From contig CBDDOO010000002.1 of the NCBI GenBank assembly GCA_965231905.1, positions 1 to 64,000 on the forward strand: DNA of 64,000 nucleotides. Reading direction: 5' to 3'. Shown here one piece after another: positions 17,524-27,285 of this stretch (position 1 is the stretch's first letter; every line of letters begins with the position of its first letter). The DNA comes from G963663315 sp965231905. Lineage in GTDB: Bacteria; Pseudomonadota; Gammaproteobacteria; Arenicellales; Poriferihabitantaceae. The notes beneath the pieces were generated by a model. That model searched no databases. It was not told the origin of the DNA and was given only the letters and a program-made list of their open reading frames with translations. Made by a program: the position numbers and the translations under genes.

Positions 17524-18951
17524 ATGAGTGATCTTGAACTGTGTTATATGCCGGCAACGGAGATGATCCGGCAATTCAAAGCCGGAAAGGTTTCGCCCGT
17601 TGAAGTCATGCAGGCGATTATCGACCGCGCTGAATCAACGGAGCCGGTGGTGAATGCGCTCAGCCATCGCTTTTTTGACACGGCGATGGCTCAGGCAAAA
17701 ACCGCGCAGGAAAAATACGCTCGCGGGAAAGGCATCCGGGCGCTGGAAGGACTGCCGATTGGCATCAAGGACGAAGCCGGGGTCAAGGGCATGCCCTGCA
17801 CAAGCGGCTCCCTGACCCGCAAGGATTACATTGCGGATCGAACCTCGGTGAACAACCAGCGGATCATGCGCGCTGGCGGCATCCTGCATGCCCGTACCAC
17901 CACCCCCGAATTCTCCTGTGCCGGCTACACCCACTCAAAGCTCTGGGGCGTAACACGCAACCCATGGAATCCGGCTTTCACTTCAGGCGGATCGTCCGGC
18001 GGCGCATCGGCCTCGCTGGCCAGTGGAACCAGCAGCATTGCCACCGGCTCCGACATCGGCGGTTCGATTCGTATCCCGGCATCGGCAACCGGGCTGATCG
18101 GTTACAAACCACCCTACGGGCGTAACCCCGAAGATCCGCCGTTCAACCTGGACCAGTATTGCCACACCGGACCGCTGGCGCGCAACGTATCCGACGCGAT
18201 CCTCCTGCAAAACGTCATGTGCGGACCCCACGACGAAGATATCGCCTCACTCAAGCCCAAACTGGTATTACCCGCAACCTGCAAACCGATCAAGGGATGG
18301 AAAATCGCCTTTTCGATGGACCTTGGAATTTTTGAAGTCGATACCGAAGTACAGAAAAACACCCTGCACGCGCTGGACGTTTTCCGCAGTCTCGGGGCCA
18401 GTGTGGAGGAAGTGGACCTGAGGTGGACCGACGGGATTCTACAGGCGGGGATGGATTACCTCAATCACATTTTCGGGGTGTCGATGGCCGAAGCCTGGCA
18501 GGAACACGGTGATCTGCTGACCGACTACGCAAAACAGTTTGCGGTGCGGGGAAGCCAATCAACCGCCGAAAAATTCTACAGAAGCCTGGAAGTCACCGCC
18601 GGGATGTACCAGACATTCGGACCGTTGTTCCGAAAGTACAACCTGTTCGTTTGCCCGACCAATGCCCTGGCCGCGGTCGCGGCCGAGCACGACCAATCCC
18701 GCGACCCGGTTTTCATAAACGGCAAGTCGGTTGACCCGCTTCTGGGCTGGGTACTGACCCTGCCCTTCAACATGATGAGCCGCTGCCCGGTCATCAGCAT
18801 GCCATCCGGCCGCACCCGGGATAATGTGCCGACCGGCATTCAACTGGTCGGCCCGACCTACCAGGACAAGACCGTGTTCCAGGCCGCCATGGCATTCGAA
18901 AACGAAGCGGGGCAGTGGTATACCCATGCTGGAAACCGGCCTTCGCTGTAG
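17524..18951 (+). CDS. Amidase-signature family amidohydrolase
   Basis: 475 residues. The catalytic Lys is in EGLPIGIKDEAGVKG, and the Gly/Ser-rich amidase signature reads TSGGSSGGASASLASGTSSIATGSDIGGSIR, here cited by its core GGSSGG and DIGGSIR, giving the Ser-cisSer-Lys triad. A tail near TGIQLVGPTYQD is also typical. The substrate is unknown; the sequence looks like a stand-alone amidase, not GatA, since no gatB or gatC is near. It has its own upstream gap of 110 bp and converges on the GTPase gene. Confidence 0.88.
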   Translation: MSDLELCYMPATEMIRQFKAGKVSPVEVMQAIIDRAESTEPVVNALSHRFFDTAMAQAKTAQEKYARGKGIRALEGLPIGIKDEAGVKGMPCTSGSLTRKDYIADRTSVNNQRIMRAGGILHARTTTPEFSCAGYTHSKLWGVTRNPWNPAFTSGGSSGGASASLASGTSSIATGSDIGGSIRIPASATGLIGYKPPYGRNPEDPPFNLDQYCHTGPLARNVSDAILLQNVMCGPHDEDIASLKPKLVLPATCKPIKGWKIAFSMDLGIFEVDTEVQKNTLHALDVFRSLGASVEEVDLRWTDGILQAGMDYLNHIFGVSMAEAWQEHGDLLTDYAKQFAVRGSQSTAEKFYRSLEVTAGMYQTFGPLFRKYNLFVCPTNALAAVAAEHDQSRDPVFINGKSVDPLLGWVLTLPFNMMSRCPVISMPSGRTRDNVPTGIQLVGPTYQDKTVFQAAMAFENEAGQWYTHAGNRPSL

Positions 18952-18977
18952 CCGGTAACCTGCGGCTGCCCCGGTTT

Positions 18978-19913
18978 TCAGGCCCCTCTACCGCCCTTCC
19001 ATTTTTCCTTGCGCTCAGCTTTTTTCCGCGCTTTTTCCTCACGCTCCCGCTTCACCTCAATCATTTCAGCCTCGATCATCGCCGGTGCCTCCCAGGTGAT
19101 CCGGCCCAGCCTGCCGCCCCTGATATCAGCAATGACCACCTTGGCTGCCCGATCGAGGTCCACTTTTCCGCCTGCGACCAGGCATCCCCGCCGCCGCCCC
19201 GCCTCCGTCAAAATCTCCTGCTCCGTCGTTTCAACTCCCTCCAGCCTGTATCGCTCCATCAGATTTGAGGCATAGCTCTCCTTCAGGTAACGAAGCGCAA
19301 AAAGCGCGATTTCGACATGGGAAATAGCGGTATCCCGGATCGCTCCTGTCACCGCCAAGCGATATCCCGCGCATCGATTCTCGACATTCGGCCACATCAA
19401 TCCCGGCGTATCCAGCAAAACGAATCCTGGCTGGATTTCGATGAATTGCTGTTGCCGGGTAACCGCGGGCTGATTTCCGGTTTTGGCTACCGTTCTGCCT
19501 GCCAGGCGATTGATCAGGGTTGACTTACCGACATTGGGAATCCCCATCACCATGGCGGTGATTCGTGCGCGAGAGCCGCCATTGTCAACATACAACTGTC
19601 GGCACAGGCCGGGGACCCGGCCAGCGCTGTGGCGATTTCGCAAGTTCGCCGGAAGAACCCGGACACCCGAATCAGACTCATAAAATGCCTGCCAGATCTC
19701 ATTCAACGCCGGATCAGACAGGTCCGGTTTCGTCATCACCCTGAGACAGGGTTTGTCTCCCCGCAACCGCGCCAGCATCGGGTTGGCGCTACTGAACGGA
19801 ATGCGGCCATCGAGTAGTTCAATGAACACGTCCACCCTGGGGAAAACCTCCCGGATCTCCTTGCTGGCCTTGTTCATGTGGCCCGGAAACCACTGTACGC
19901 GCTGGTCTGTCAT
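18978..19913 (-). CDS. YlqF/RbgA-type circularly permuted ribosome-biogenesis GTPase
   Basis: 311 residues. The permuted G-motif order is seen: G4-like TKPDLSDP first, then G1 GIPNVGKSTLINRL, and G3 DTPGLMWP. The N-terminal VQWFPGHMNKASKEI is the family hallmark. The family helps late assembly of the large ribosomal subunit. The C-terminus is a lysine/arginine-rich tail. The gene is transcribed away from the NRDE gene, 70 bp apart. Confidence 0.9.
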   Translation of the reverse strand: MTDQRVQWFPGHMNKASKEIREVFPRVDVFIELLDGRIPFSSANPMLARLRGDKPCLRVMTKPDLSDPALNEIWQAFYESDSGVRVLPANLRNRHSAGRVPGLCRQLYVDNGGSRARITAMVMGIPNVGKSTLINRLAGRTVAKTGNQPAVTRQQQFIEIQPGFVLLDTPGLMWPNVENRCAGYRLAVTGAIRDTAISHVEIALFALRYLKESYASNLMERYRLEGVETTEQEILTEAGRRRGCLVAGGKVDLDRAAKVVIADIRGGRLGRITWEAPAMIEAEMIEVKREREEKARKKAERKEKWKGGRGA

Positions 19914-19983
19914 CTTTCAGTTCTGGACGCCAATTCCGGCATTTCGTGAAACCCGGCTGTCAATCTGGCACAATTCGCCACCT

Positions 19984-20727
19984 ATGTGTGTCTTGTTTCT
20001 CGCCATTAACCGACATCCCGACTACCCGTTGATTATCGCGGCCAACCGGGATGAATACCATGACCGTCCGAGTCAGGCCATGCACTATTGGCCCGACTAC
20101 CCGGAAATACTGGCCGGGCGTGATCTGGACAAGGGCGGAAGCTGGCTTGGAGTCAGTCATAAAGGCAGTTTTTGTGCGGTCACAAACTTCCGCACCGGGG
20201 CGCCTGTTGTTCCCGACCGGCAAAGCCGGGGCAATCTGGTCCTTGAGTTTCTGGCCAATGATTCCGGCGGCTCGACCGGGGATGATTTCCTGGAATACCT
20301 GAAACGTGATTCTATCCGATTTAATCCGTTCAATCTCATATTTGGCAACCGGACCGCCATCCGGGTTTTTTGCAGCCAGGACCGGTCATTAAAAACGCTG
20401 TCCGATGGTTATCACAGTATCTCCAACGGTTACATGGATCAGGAGTGGCCCAGGATGTCTTCCGGCGTGAGAAAACTGACCGAAACCGTTGAAAAGCAGT
20501 CACCGCTCGGGATAGACGAACTGAACGAAATAATGCACGACCAGACCAGAGCCAGTGATGACCAGCTACCGGATACCCTTTCCTCCATCTTTATCCGTGG
20601 TGACGATTATGGCACCCGCGCCACAACCTGCCTGTTGTATTCGGTACAGGCGATCACGGCGCATGAAATCAATTATGATCGCCGGGGACAAAGTATCGGG
20701 CATCAGGTATTCACGCTGGCTGCATGA
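19984..20727 (+). CDS. NRDE (TANGO2-like) family protein
   Basis: 247 residues from the ATG at 19984. It begins MCVLFLAINRHPDYPLIIAANRDEYHDRP, holding the defining NRDE motif and a cysteine at position 2, and continues WPDYPEILAGRDLDKGGSWLGV. Cys2 after Met removal is the arrangement of N-terminal nucleophile enzymes; the family role is unclear, with links to haem or lipid handling in eukaryotic TANGO2. The stop overlaps the next start as ATGA. Confidence 0.88.
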   Translation: MCVLFLAINRHPDYPLIIAANRDEYHDRPSQAMHYWPDYPEILAGRDLDKGGSWLGVSHKGSFCAVTNFRTGAPVVPDRQSRGNLVLEFLANDSGGSTGDDFLEYLKRDSIRFNPFNLIFGNRTAIRVFCSQDRSLKTLSDGYHSISNGYMDQEWPRMSSGVRKLTETVEKQSPLGIDELNEIMHDQTRASDDQLPDTLSSIFIRGDDYGTRATTCLLYSVQAITAHEINYDRRGQSIGHQVFTLAA

Positions 20728-21971
20728 GTAAGAAGAAACAGCATGTCGCGGTCATCGGCGCAGGGGTCGTCGGGGTAAGCTGTGCGCTGTGGCTCCGGGA
20801 AAAGGGATTCGATGTCACACTGGTCGACGGCAATGAGCCGGGGTCCATCACCTCCTCCGGCAATGCCTGTACCTTCGCCGATTATGGCTGTGTCCCGGTG
20901 AATAACCCCGGCCTGTTCCGGCAACTGCCGTCATTGATGTTTCGCAGAGACAGCCCGTTAAACATAGCTCCCTGGTACGCCCTGACCCACCTTCCGTGGA
21001 TGCTGTCCTTCCTGAGTCACTGTCGGGAGCGCGAAGTCCGAAAAACTGTTTCAGCGCTGAGCAGTATTCTAAAGGAGACCCATGCCGGGCTGGACCCGCT
21101 CATTTCGCTGACCGGAACCGGCGACCTGATCACCGCTAACGGCTGCATGCAGGTTTATCAAAACGGCCGGGAGTTTAACAAAGACCGGCCCCGCCGTCAG
21201 GTCTGGACGGACCTCGGGATCCAGTATTGCGAAATCAACCGGGATGAAATTGCTGATCTCGAACCCAATCTGAACCGCAGATTCGAAAAAGGCGTTATTC
21301 TCAGGAACACGCGGCAGACCCGCAACCCGAAAACCCTGGTAACCCGGTTTTTCCAGCACTTCATGGCAGCAGGGGGGAATTTCGTTTCCGACCATGCCCG
21401 TGGTATTACCCACACCCCGAACGGCATCCGCATTTATCTTCACAGCAAAAATTCCTTGCTGGCGGACCGGGTCGTGATCAGTTGTGGCGCATTTTCCAGA
21501 CAGATCAAAGGCTGTGGCTCAGAAAACCTCCCTCTGGATGCGGAAAGAGGCTACCACATCCAGTATGCCGGATTACAGGATATGATCAACCGCCCTGTGA
21601 CCTGGGTCGAGAGCGGATTTTATGTGGTCCCGATGAACGAAGGGTTGCGCTGTGCCGGCACAGTGGAGATCGCCGGATTATCACAGAAAAAGAACCGGAA
21701 AGTTCTCGACTACATGACCCGAAAATCCCGGCAAATACTGGATTTACCACAAAACCCGACCTCCGACTGGCTTGGCTTCCGACCCACCATGCCGGACTCG
21801 CTCCCCGTGGTCGGCCCCTCGGCTGACTCACCCGGCGTCTGGTACGCCTTCGGCCATCATCATCTGGGTCTTACCCTTGCCGGCATAACCGGCAAGCTGA
21901 TCGCAGAACTGATCGCAGACGAGCCACCCTGCATGGACATACGGCCCTTCTCCCCGTCCCGCTTCAAATGA
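20724..21971 (+). CDS. FAD-dependent D-amino-acid dehydrogenase-like oxidoreductase
   Basis: 415 residues. The N-terminal dinucleotide-binding motif VAVIGAGVVGVSCALWLREKGFDVTLVD, followed by SSGNACTFADYGCVPVNNPG, is typical of the DadA group. The C-terminal block WLGFRPTMPDSLPVVGPSA and FGHHHLGLTLAG closes the FAD domain. It likely oxidises a D-amino acid and passes electrons to the respiratory chain. Translation is coupled to the NRDE gene. Confidence 0.85.
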   Translation: MSKKKQHVAVIGAGVVGVSCALWLREKGFDVTLVDGNEPGSITSSGNACTFADYGCVPVNNPGLFRQLPSLMFRRDSPLNIAPWYALTHLPWMLSFLSHCREREVRKTVSALSSILKETHAGLDPLISLTGTGDLITANGCMQVYQNGREFNKDRPRRQVWTDLGIQYCEINRDEIADLEPNLNRRFEKGVILRNTRQTRNPKTLVTRFFQHFMAAGGNFVSDHARGITHTPNGIRIYLHSKNSLLADRVVISCGAFSRQIKGCGSENLPLDAERGYHIQYAGLQDMINRPVTWVESGFYVVPMNEGLRCAGTVEIAGLSQKKNRKVLDYMTRKSRQILDLPQNPTSDWLGFRPTMPDSLPVVGPSADSPGVWYAFGHHHLGLTLAGITGKLIAELIADEPPCMDIRPFSPSRFK

Positions 21972-24213
21972 TGCAGGTTCATATCCCGATAAAGATTAAG
22001 AAAGCGAGGACCAGTGTACCTCATAGTAGGTCAACTGAATGCGACATTGTCTTTATTGCAAATACCTTGCATTTGGTCTCCTCGGTGGTCTCTAATATCG
22101 ATTTTGCGAACTGAGTGATTGATGCTATGACCAAACAACAGCTGGGACCCATCGTCTCTGGAAAAGAGATTACGTCTGAGCTACGGCGCAGAAAGAGCAA
22201 GGACATTTATAAGAATGTTACTGCTTCTAACAAAAAACTCATCGCTACGAAAGTTAAAGTGGAGGAGGCTGACGGCTGGCGAATTGTGCGGAAGAATGCC
22301 AAATCAACCCGAATGGCTATAGCCAAACCTGCCGACCAGCAGCTTGAGGATGATGTCTGGTGCATATTTGCTCAAATGGGTTTCAAGGAAATGAGTGATG
22401 GCCGTCAGTTCACTATTTCGGTGGGTCCGAGACTCGAACCTCGACAAATTGATGTCTTCGCTAAAGACGACGAAACAGTGGTCATCGGCGAATGTACGCA
22501 TAAAAAAAATCCCGGAAAGAAAAATATGGCGCCCCTGATAGATAAAATCCGGGCCATTAGAGAACCAATAATCAAGTCGATCCGAAATCATTACGGGCCT
22601 CAGGTAAAGCTCAAAGTCCGACCTGTCATCGCCACAAGAAACATTACTTGGAACGATGCGGATCTCTCCAAATGTAAGAGCGCAAAGATCACTGTCCTTA
22701 CCGATGGCGAATTGGATTACTATACCTCCTTGGTAAAACACCTGAAAAAGGCCGCACGATACCAGTTTCTTGCCCATATTTTCGGAGGCCAGAAAATTGA
22801 TGGCCTAACTAATGAAGTCATGGCAACACGGGGGAAAATGGGTGGAAACCCATTCTACACATTCATGACCCGTCCAGATGATCTGCTCAAAATAGCCTAT
22901 GTCGGGCATAAAGCCAGCCGGGACACCGAGAATCTTGAAACCTATCAACGGATGCTTCAACCACATCGACTCAAGAAGATCGCTGAATATATCAATGAAG
23001 GTGGAAAATTCCCTACTAACATCGTTTTGAACCTGAAAACAAACAGGAGGAGCGGGCTGAAATTCGATGAAATTAGAAAAGTAGGCGATGAAGCACTAGG
23101 CAAACTTCACCTGCCAACGAACTACGCTTCAGCCTGGATCATTGATGGTCAACACCGTCTTTATGGATACGCCTACGCCCGCGAAGGCGACGGGTTTAGT
23201 GATGACAAGACTGTCCTCCCTGTACTAGCGTTTGAGAATCTTCCCCCAAAAGATGAAATGAATCTATTTATCGATATCAACAGCAAGCAGGTGAAGGTTC
23301 GTACTAGCTTGCTGGTGGAACTATATGCAGACTTGCATTGGGGGTCGGAGGATTCAGAGGAGGCGTTTGAGGCACTATTGTCCCGCATAGCCTCCCGCTT
23401 GAACTCCGAGAAGACATCACCACTATATGACAGGATGGTCGTCAGCGGGAAGAAAAAAACATCCTATAGATGCCTGACACAAACGTCTATACGTGACGGG
23501 ATCAAACAAGCAAAGCTAATCGGAACTATGACTAGGGAAGGATTCATGCCGGGGCCACTATCAACAGCGAAATCGGATGCCAATAACGAACATTTAAGGA
23601 AGAGCATATCAGTTTTGTCCGAGTGTCTGAATATGTTTGCGGACCAATTGAAAAGTCACTGGAATATTGGCGACGGCCCAGGAGGGTATCTATGTACAAA
23701 TATCGGTATCAGAGCAATATTCCATGTAATCAAAGACATTTCGGATCATATACATAGGAAAGACGGCACCCCACTTTTTTCCCTCTTAGTTGATGCAACG
23801 ATTTCAAAAATTTCGCCATACCTCGAAATACTGATTGACTACTTCAAGGGAGCCACACCGTCAGAAATTCAAGCCTTCAGAAATGTCGGATCATCCTTGG
23901 TAGCGGTTAGACAACAATCCCTTTGGATGGAAGCAAAAATCAACGAAAGAGAACCTGATTTCTGTCCAACTGATCTAAAAAAGCACCTTGACTCTCGAGA
24001 CGAAGATGGAACAAGAGAAGCAGCGGATAAGGTTATGAAAATCCACTCGAAACTTTCTAGTTATGTCCTCGACACATTGAAACAACAATTCGGGACCGAA
24101 AATAAGGCTTGGTGGACAAGTGGTATTCCTTTGAATATTCGGCAGGAATGTACAAACAAATGGGAGGCGAATAATCGTGAAGGGAAGGAAGAGGCCCAAC
24201 TTTACCTAATTAA

Positions 24214-25409
24214 GGAATCTCTGATTAATCAGTTTCTATTGTATAATTTTTGTACTTCATACTGACTGGAGATATTTCCGATGCGCCAGAGTACTTTTTC
24301 CGAAGCTGGATTTGACAAATACAAGAAACAGACGCGCAAGGAGCGTTTTCTGGATGAGATGGAGCAAATCATTCCGTGGGTGGAGTTGAATGCAGTCATC
24401 GAGCCTTTTTATCCCAAACCGCAAGGGGCAGGCCGCAGGCCGATTGGAATAGACCGGATGTTGCGGATTCACTTTCTGCAACACTGGTTCAGTCTTTCGG
24501 ACCCGGCTGCCGAGGAAGCGTTGTACGATTCGTTGTCGATGCGCCGGTTTGTGGGCATAGACCTGGGTCGGGAGCCGGCTCCCGACGAGACCACGATCTG
24601 CAAGTTTCGTCATCTGATGGAGAAGCATAACCTGGGGGAACGATTGTTCGGACTGGTCAATGAATATTTGGGTGAGAACGGACTGAAGGTGAATCGGGGT
24701 ACGATCGTGGATGCCAGCATCATCTGCGCACCGAGTTCGACCAAGAACCGGGAGAAGAAACGAGACCCCCAGATGCACTCGACGCGCAAGGGGCAGCAAT
24801 GGTACTTTGGTATGAAGGCGCATATCGGTGTGGACAGTCGCAGCAAGCTGATTCATTCGGTGGTGGCTACGCCGGCGAATGTTCATGATTCACAGGTTCT
24901 GCCGGAACTTCTGCACGGGAAAGAGACCCGTGTATGGGGAGACTCGGCCTATACGGGTCAGAAGGCGGTGATTTCACAGGTAGCGCCGGAGGCGAAGGAT
25001 TTCACTCATTCGAAGGGGACGCGCTACCGCAAATTGACGGAGAAGGAGCGCTTGAAGAATCGAACCAAGTCCCGGATACGGTCGAAGGTGGAACATCAGT
25101 TCGGTATTCTCAAGCGGCAGTTCGGTTTTACCCGGGTTCGTTACCGGGGGCTGGAGAAGAACACGCATCGACTGGTTGTGGCCTGTGCCTTAAGCAATCT
25201 GGTGATGGCGAAGAAAGTACTGTTGAGACAAAGGCGGTTGAAACTGCAGGCTACGTACGCCTGAAAAATGAAAAGAGGGGGAGAATGCTTGTATTTCCCC
25301 GCTCCCGCTCACTGATTCCGGGCCATTCTGTCTTTCAGACCCACTCATATCCCGGATTTACAAAAATGACTACCCAAAATCCCCAAAACTCGTATTGTTC
25401 AGACTTTCC
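24214..25409 (+). mobile_element. Complete IS5-family insertion sequence, 1196 bp
   Basis: The ends are imperfect inverted repeats: GGAATCTCTGATTAAT on the left against GGAAAGTCTGAACAAT read inward from the right. Both sides are flanked by TTAA (24210-24213 and 25410-25413), which fits the 4-bp YTAR duplications of IS5-group elements. The flanking open frame is restored when the element and one TTAA are removed, which confirms both ends. The element looks intact. Confidence 0.9.
24281..25264 (+). CDS. IS5-family transposase
   Basis: 327 residues. DDE motifs: first D in RGTIVDASIICAPSS, second D in VWGDSAYTGQK, and the E in RSKVEHQFGILKRQFGF. The N-terminal part (GIDRMLRIHFLQHWFSLSDPAAEEALYDS) is typical of the family. 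The ATG is preceded by GGAG at 10 bp. It cuts and pastes the surrounding 1196-bp element. Confidence 0.95.
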   Translation: MRQSTFSEAGFDKYKKQTRKERFLDEMEQIIPWVELNAVIEPFYPKPQGAGRRPIGIDRMLRIHFLQHWFSLSDPAAEEALYDSLSMRRFVGIDLGREPAPDETTICKFRHLMEKHNLGERLFGLVNEYLGENGLKVNRGTIVDASIICAPSSTKNREKKRDPQMHSTRKGQQWYFGMKAHIGVDSRSKLIHSVVATPANVHDSQVLPELLHGKETRVWGDSAYTGQKAVISQVAPEAKDFTHSKGTRYRKLTEKERLKNRTKSRIRSKVEHQFGILKRQFGFTRVRYRGLEKNTHRLVVACALSNLVMAKKVLLRQRRLKLQATYA

Positions 25410-25711
25410 TTAACTACAAAGACATATGTATGTATCAATGGGACCTATTCCAAGAGGTTATTTCCCTTGGTGCACCCAACAAGCAAAATAAAAAGGAAAA
25501 TACAAAATGGATTAAAGAGATCAACGATATAAGACAAATCACAGCACACCCGGAACGAGGTGTACTGTCCAGCGATCAAGTGACCTACGTCAACGAAGTT
25601 TTCGAGAAAGTGACGAGATTTTTACCTGATGAAGGTGGGGGCACCTAAAGTTTTTGGGTCATTCCGTATAGCGGCAGTTGTACCTTTGGTGCCGCGCAGA
25701 TGGGCAAAAGT

Positions 25712-27268
25712 TCACTCCAGCTTTAACAATATGCGATCAATAAGTGCTTTGGCTACGGTACGATTGACCGAACACTCATATATCAAGTCGAAAAACTGTT
25801 GATATGTGGCCCGCTGTGCTTCAGGAAGCCGCATAAGAGGCGACGCCACTACTATCTCATCATTCATTGACTCGCTAAGCCGTTGGCGGAGAGTATCAAT
25901 TTGAGTTTGCAGATCAGTGGCGATTTCAGCAAGAACGGGTTTACTGGCGATTCGGCTCATTTGCAATAGAGTCTGTTCGGCAGAAAGTGCCAGTTCGCCC
26001 CGTTTGGATTCAGTGGTACCGCGCTGAGAAAGCACATCAATAATTTCTCCCACACACTCAGTGCACAGTTCAAACTCCCTTTCCAGACGCCGTCGAACAG
26101 AGCTGGTTCGACAACGGTGGGCGATGTCTCGAGCAGTCGGGGTTAGATGATTGAGTAGATTAAAATAATGCGCGTTTTGTTCGAATTGATCACGACGCCC
26201 GTTGGGAACTATACGACGATCAACAACATGCACCTCACCAACCGACCAACTGTTGAACCTCTGTTCGGGAAAAAGGTCTTCCAGTAGTGCATGCCCGCCT
26301 ACTTGCATGTTCCCTATACGTAGGCGCAGACCCCTTACCAGTGTTCCCGCTGGAAGAGCCCCTTCATAGTCATGGTGTAGAACCCAGGCAACCGCTGCGA
26401 TGTTGTCATCAATGCTCGGGATTTTAAACAAGTTCAAATGATCAAAGTTCAGAATTGAGGTTTCGGTCGGTCTCATGCTGTTTCGGTGTGGTCTGTAAAT
26501 AGGTTCCTCGGAATCGTTTATTCGGATTTCCAGTTCCCCAAGATCAACATGCTCTGACAATGCATATTTTAGCTGCGGGCCAAATCTGAACTCTGGCGAA
26601 AACGGCGCCGGAGCAACCTGACTGAGGTATTCGGCGATCGCCAATGGGCTGAATAACCGGTCATTCTGCAAACGGATGACACCACGCATTTCCACCTCAA
26701 AAAAATGTTCTGCTGAATCATTGGTTTTGACACACGCCAGGGTCGTCACTACACGGATGAGGTCCGCCACCTCCATGTCAGCTGATGCATCGCGCAGTAC
26801 AGTCTTCAGCTGGCGACAGTCCCATCTGAGTTCCGAGATTTTGGCCTCACCGGCAGCGCGGGAACGGAAAACCAGTTCCTGTGCATAAGCGAGTCCCGCA
26901 AGGCGGCCCACGCCTCGAAAACCACGAGCCAACGAACCGCGTTTCGCGCTTCCACCCAACGCCGTCAGCGTGCGCCCGAAGACCTTGGCAGGGAGACCGC
27001 AACCATTATCACGAATGGTCACGGTACGCGTCCCGGCATCGGTCGAAATGTCTACACGCCCCGGGGCAGAAACAGAGAGCAAGCCCGTGGCGCGTGCCGC
27101 ATCAACGGCGTCCGCAGAGTTTTGGATGTACTCCCGGTAGACTGCCATTGGATCGACATACATTGCACTCGATACCAATTCGAGTATATCTTTTCCGATT
27201 ACGACATCCGATATCTCTTGCCGGTTGGCATGTCTGGACTTTGCCAACGGCATGGAGCGCTTGGCCAT
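25712..27268 (-). CDS. HSP90-like (GHKL) ATPase of an uncharacterised defence-like operon
   Basis: 518 residues from the ATG at 27268, which has GGAGGT at good spacing. An earlier ATG at 27289 overlaps the radical SAM stop as ATGA and would add 7 residues. The GHKL nucleotide-binding pattern is clear: YREYIQNSADAVDAARA (N-box), TIRDNGCGLPA (G1) and GFRGVGRLAGLAYAQELVFRS (G2). The rest has a long helical C-terminus (about 400-518: LSAEQTLLQMSRIASKPVLAEIATDLQTQID in parts). It is the last gene of a minus-strand operon with radical SAM, SNF2, nuclease and ParB-like genes. GHKL ATPases of this kind are found in several anti-phage systems; the exact role is not known. Confidence 0.82.
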   Translation of the reverse strand: MAKRSMPLAKSRHANRQEISDVVIGKDILELVSSAMYVDPMAVYREYIQNSADAVDAARATGLLSVSAPGRVDISTDAGTRTVTIRDNGCGLPAKVFGRTLTALGGSAKRGSLARGFRGVGRLAGLAYAQELVFRSRAAGEAKISELRWDCRQLKTVLRDASADMEVADLIRVVTTLACVKTNDSAEHFFEVEMRGVIRLQNDRLFSPLAIAEYLSQVAPAPFSPEFRFGPQLKYALSEHVDLGELEIRINDSEEPIYRPHRNSMRPTETSILNFDHLNLFKIPSIDDNIAAVAWVLHHDYEGALPAGTLVRGLRLRIGNMQVGGHALLEDLFPEQRFNSWSVGEVHVVDRRIVPNGRRDQFEQNAHYFNLLNHLTPTARDIAHRCRTSSVRRRLEREFELCTECVGEIIDVLSQRGTTESKRGELALSAEQTLLQMSRIASKPVLAEIATDLQTQIDTLRQRLSESMNDEIVVASPLMRLPEAQRATYQQFFDLIYECSVNRTVAKALIDRILLKLE

Positions 27269-27285
27269 GGTACCTCCGGTTGGAT

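Larger units (their letters stand above)
22115..25648 (+). pseudogene. DGQHR-domain protein with N-terminal nuclease-like region and C-terminal HEPN-like domain, split by IS5-family element
   Basis: Exon-like parts are 22115-24213 and 25414-25648. Removing the IS and one TTAA copy joins them in frame to a 777-residue protein. The N-terminal part (about 75-135) looks like an Mrr/PD-(D/E)XK region (EPRQIDVFAKDDETVVIGEC), although the usual ExK is not exact. The middle holds the hallmark WIIDGQHRLYGY followed by NLFIDINSKQVKV, as in DndB-like DGQHR proteins. The separated tail (25430-25648) has EINDIRQITAHPERGVLS, where R-x4-H is the HEPN ribonuclease motif. As it stands the first part ends at 24265 with 17 foreign codons (KESLINQFLLYNFCTSY), so a truncated protein lacking the HEPN tail may still be made. 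It converges on the ATPase gene. Confidence 0.8.

Noticed and set aside
22425..22445. A tRNA-like GTCCGAGACTCGAACCTCGA stretch
   Set aside because: It lies inside a well-supported coding frame and no acceptor stem or anticodon arm fits around it. No tRNA, rRNA or CRISPR array was recognised in the window.
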